From positions 62,001-126,000 of the forward strand of contig NZ_JAMXMX010000008.1 of NCBI RefSeq assembly GCF_024055725.1: 64,000 bases of DNA, written 5' to 3'. The stretch comes from Actinoallomurus spadix (lineage in GTDB: Bacteria; Actinomycetota; Actinomycetes; Streptosporangiales; Streptosporangiaceae). Positions 63,595 to 64,000 of the stretch are shown here, one piece after another. The notes below the pieces were generated by a model. The model was not told the origin of the DNA. It saw nothing but the letters and a program-made list of their open reading frames with translations, and did not search any database. How positions within the stretch are numbered: position 1 is the stretch's first letter; the number at the start of each line of letters is the position of its first letter. Made by a program: the position numbers and the translations under genes.

Positions 63595-64000
63595 GGGGCC
63601 AGCGTCCGGGGGGGTTCGGCTGGTGGGGCGGCCGGCCGTTCGGCGGCTGCTGGATCGGCCGCGGGCCGGTGACGTTGTGCGGCGGGCGGTTCGGGTCCTG
63701 CGCGGGCCGCTGCACCGGGCGCGGGCCCGTCATGTCGTTGGGCCGGTGCCCCGCGGGCTGCCGGGAGGGGTCGTACGGGGCGCGCTGCGGTTCCTGGGGG
63801 CGCTGGGGCTCGTACGCGGGCCGCTGCGGCTCCTGCGGGCGCTGCGCGTCGTAAGCCGGTCGCTGCGGCTCCTGCGGGCGCTGCGCGTCGTACGCGGGCC
63901 GGTGCGGGTCCTGCGGGCGCGGCTGGTCGTACGAAGGCCGCTGCGGCTCCTGCGGGCGCTGGACGTCGGCGGGCGGCGCGACCTTCGCGGCCGTCGCGGT
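63587..64000 (-). CDS. Proline/glutamine-rich repeat protein, C-terminal part (cut by window edge)
   Basis: The open frame enters from the right edge and ends at TGA 63587-63589, overlapping the glutaredoxin start. About 137 residues are visible: five imperfect units of about 13 residues of the type QRPQEPQRPAYDA (distal part), then TGPRPVQRPAQDPNRPPHN and a repeat TGPRPIQQPPN before the end. Low complexity, surely disordered. The folded part, if any, is outside the window, so no function can be given. Confidence 0.7.
   Translation of the reverse strand, partial: TATAAKVAPPADVQRPQEPQRPSYDQPRPQDPHRPAYDAQRPQEPQRPAYDAQRPQEPQRPAYEPQRPQEPQRAPYDPSRQPAGHRPNDMTGPRPVQRPAQDPNRPPHNVTGPRPIQQPPNGRPPHQPNPPGRWPHG

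Overview
The window is very GC-rich with GTG/TTG starts, GTGA/ATGA stop-start overlaps, a BldC-type regulator, Rex, menaquinone (not ubiquinone) genes, CcsB/ResB cytochrome maturation, and an XRE-DUF397-anti-sigma ATPase trio. Together these point to a filamentous actinomycete. The gene order (rex-hemACDB, primase-polymerase, hemL, res/ccs, bldC, menG, menJ-nuo) suggests Streptosporangiales (Thermomonosporaceae-like), but the genus cannot be fixed from this sequence alone. No rRNA, tRNA, CRISPR array or intact insertion sequence was seen.

Layout. 1-9.5 kb is a mixed accessory stretch: the tail of an ABC transporter ATPase, two drug/metabolite-type membrane proteins, a DUF4236 protein, small secreted proteins, a truncated flavoprotein gene, msrA, and three tandem secreted trypsin-like proteases. 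9.6-27.7 kb is one long minus-strand respiratory block read menJ-nuoABCDEFGHIJKLMN-polyprenyl diphosphate synthase. It links menaquinone synthesis to complex I. A degenerate copy of the nuoL 3' end lies between nuoL and nuoM. menG diverges from menJ at 28 kb, and a perfect 18-bp Rex-type operator lies between them. 28.6-38.4 kb holds a DUF4229 protein, a threonine/serine dehydratase, bldC, an HExxH metallopeptidase with a small acidic partner, a PLDc_N membrane protein, an L,D-transpeptidase and the cytochrome c maturation operon resA-ccdA-resB-ccsB with its histidine phosphatase neighbour.

38.4-55.3 kb is a second accessory stretch on both strands. It contains an ATPase/nuclease-like protein behind a cluster of four half-sites, a second L,D-transpeptidase, TetR-ADH and MerR-aldo/keto reductase divergent pairs, a HIT protein, and a LysR-controlled exporter/aldolase/F420-type operon. 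It also holds several decaying genes: a frameshifted XRE regulator, a short DUF397, an alpha/beta hydrolase missing its front half, and an ABC ATPase with an internal deletion. 55.4-64 kb is the tetrapyrrole block on the minus strand: glutaredoxin, rex, hemA, hemC, hemD, hemB, a primase-polymerase domain protein and hemL.

How the parts fit. The conserved genes form a redox and electron-transport neighbourhood: heme supply (hem), cytochrome c assembly (ccs), quinone (polyprenyl synthase, menG, menJ) and complex I (nuo). Rex is encoded here and has putative operators before its own operon and before menJ-nuo/menG, so NADH/NAD+ sensing probably couples heme, menaquinone and complex I expression. 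The accessory stretch separates hemL from the phosphatase/res genes it usually neighbours in actinomycetes, which suggests insertion at that junction.
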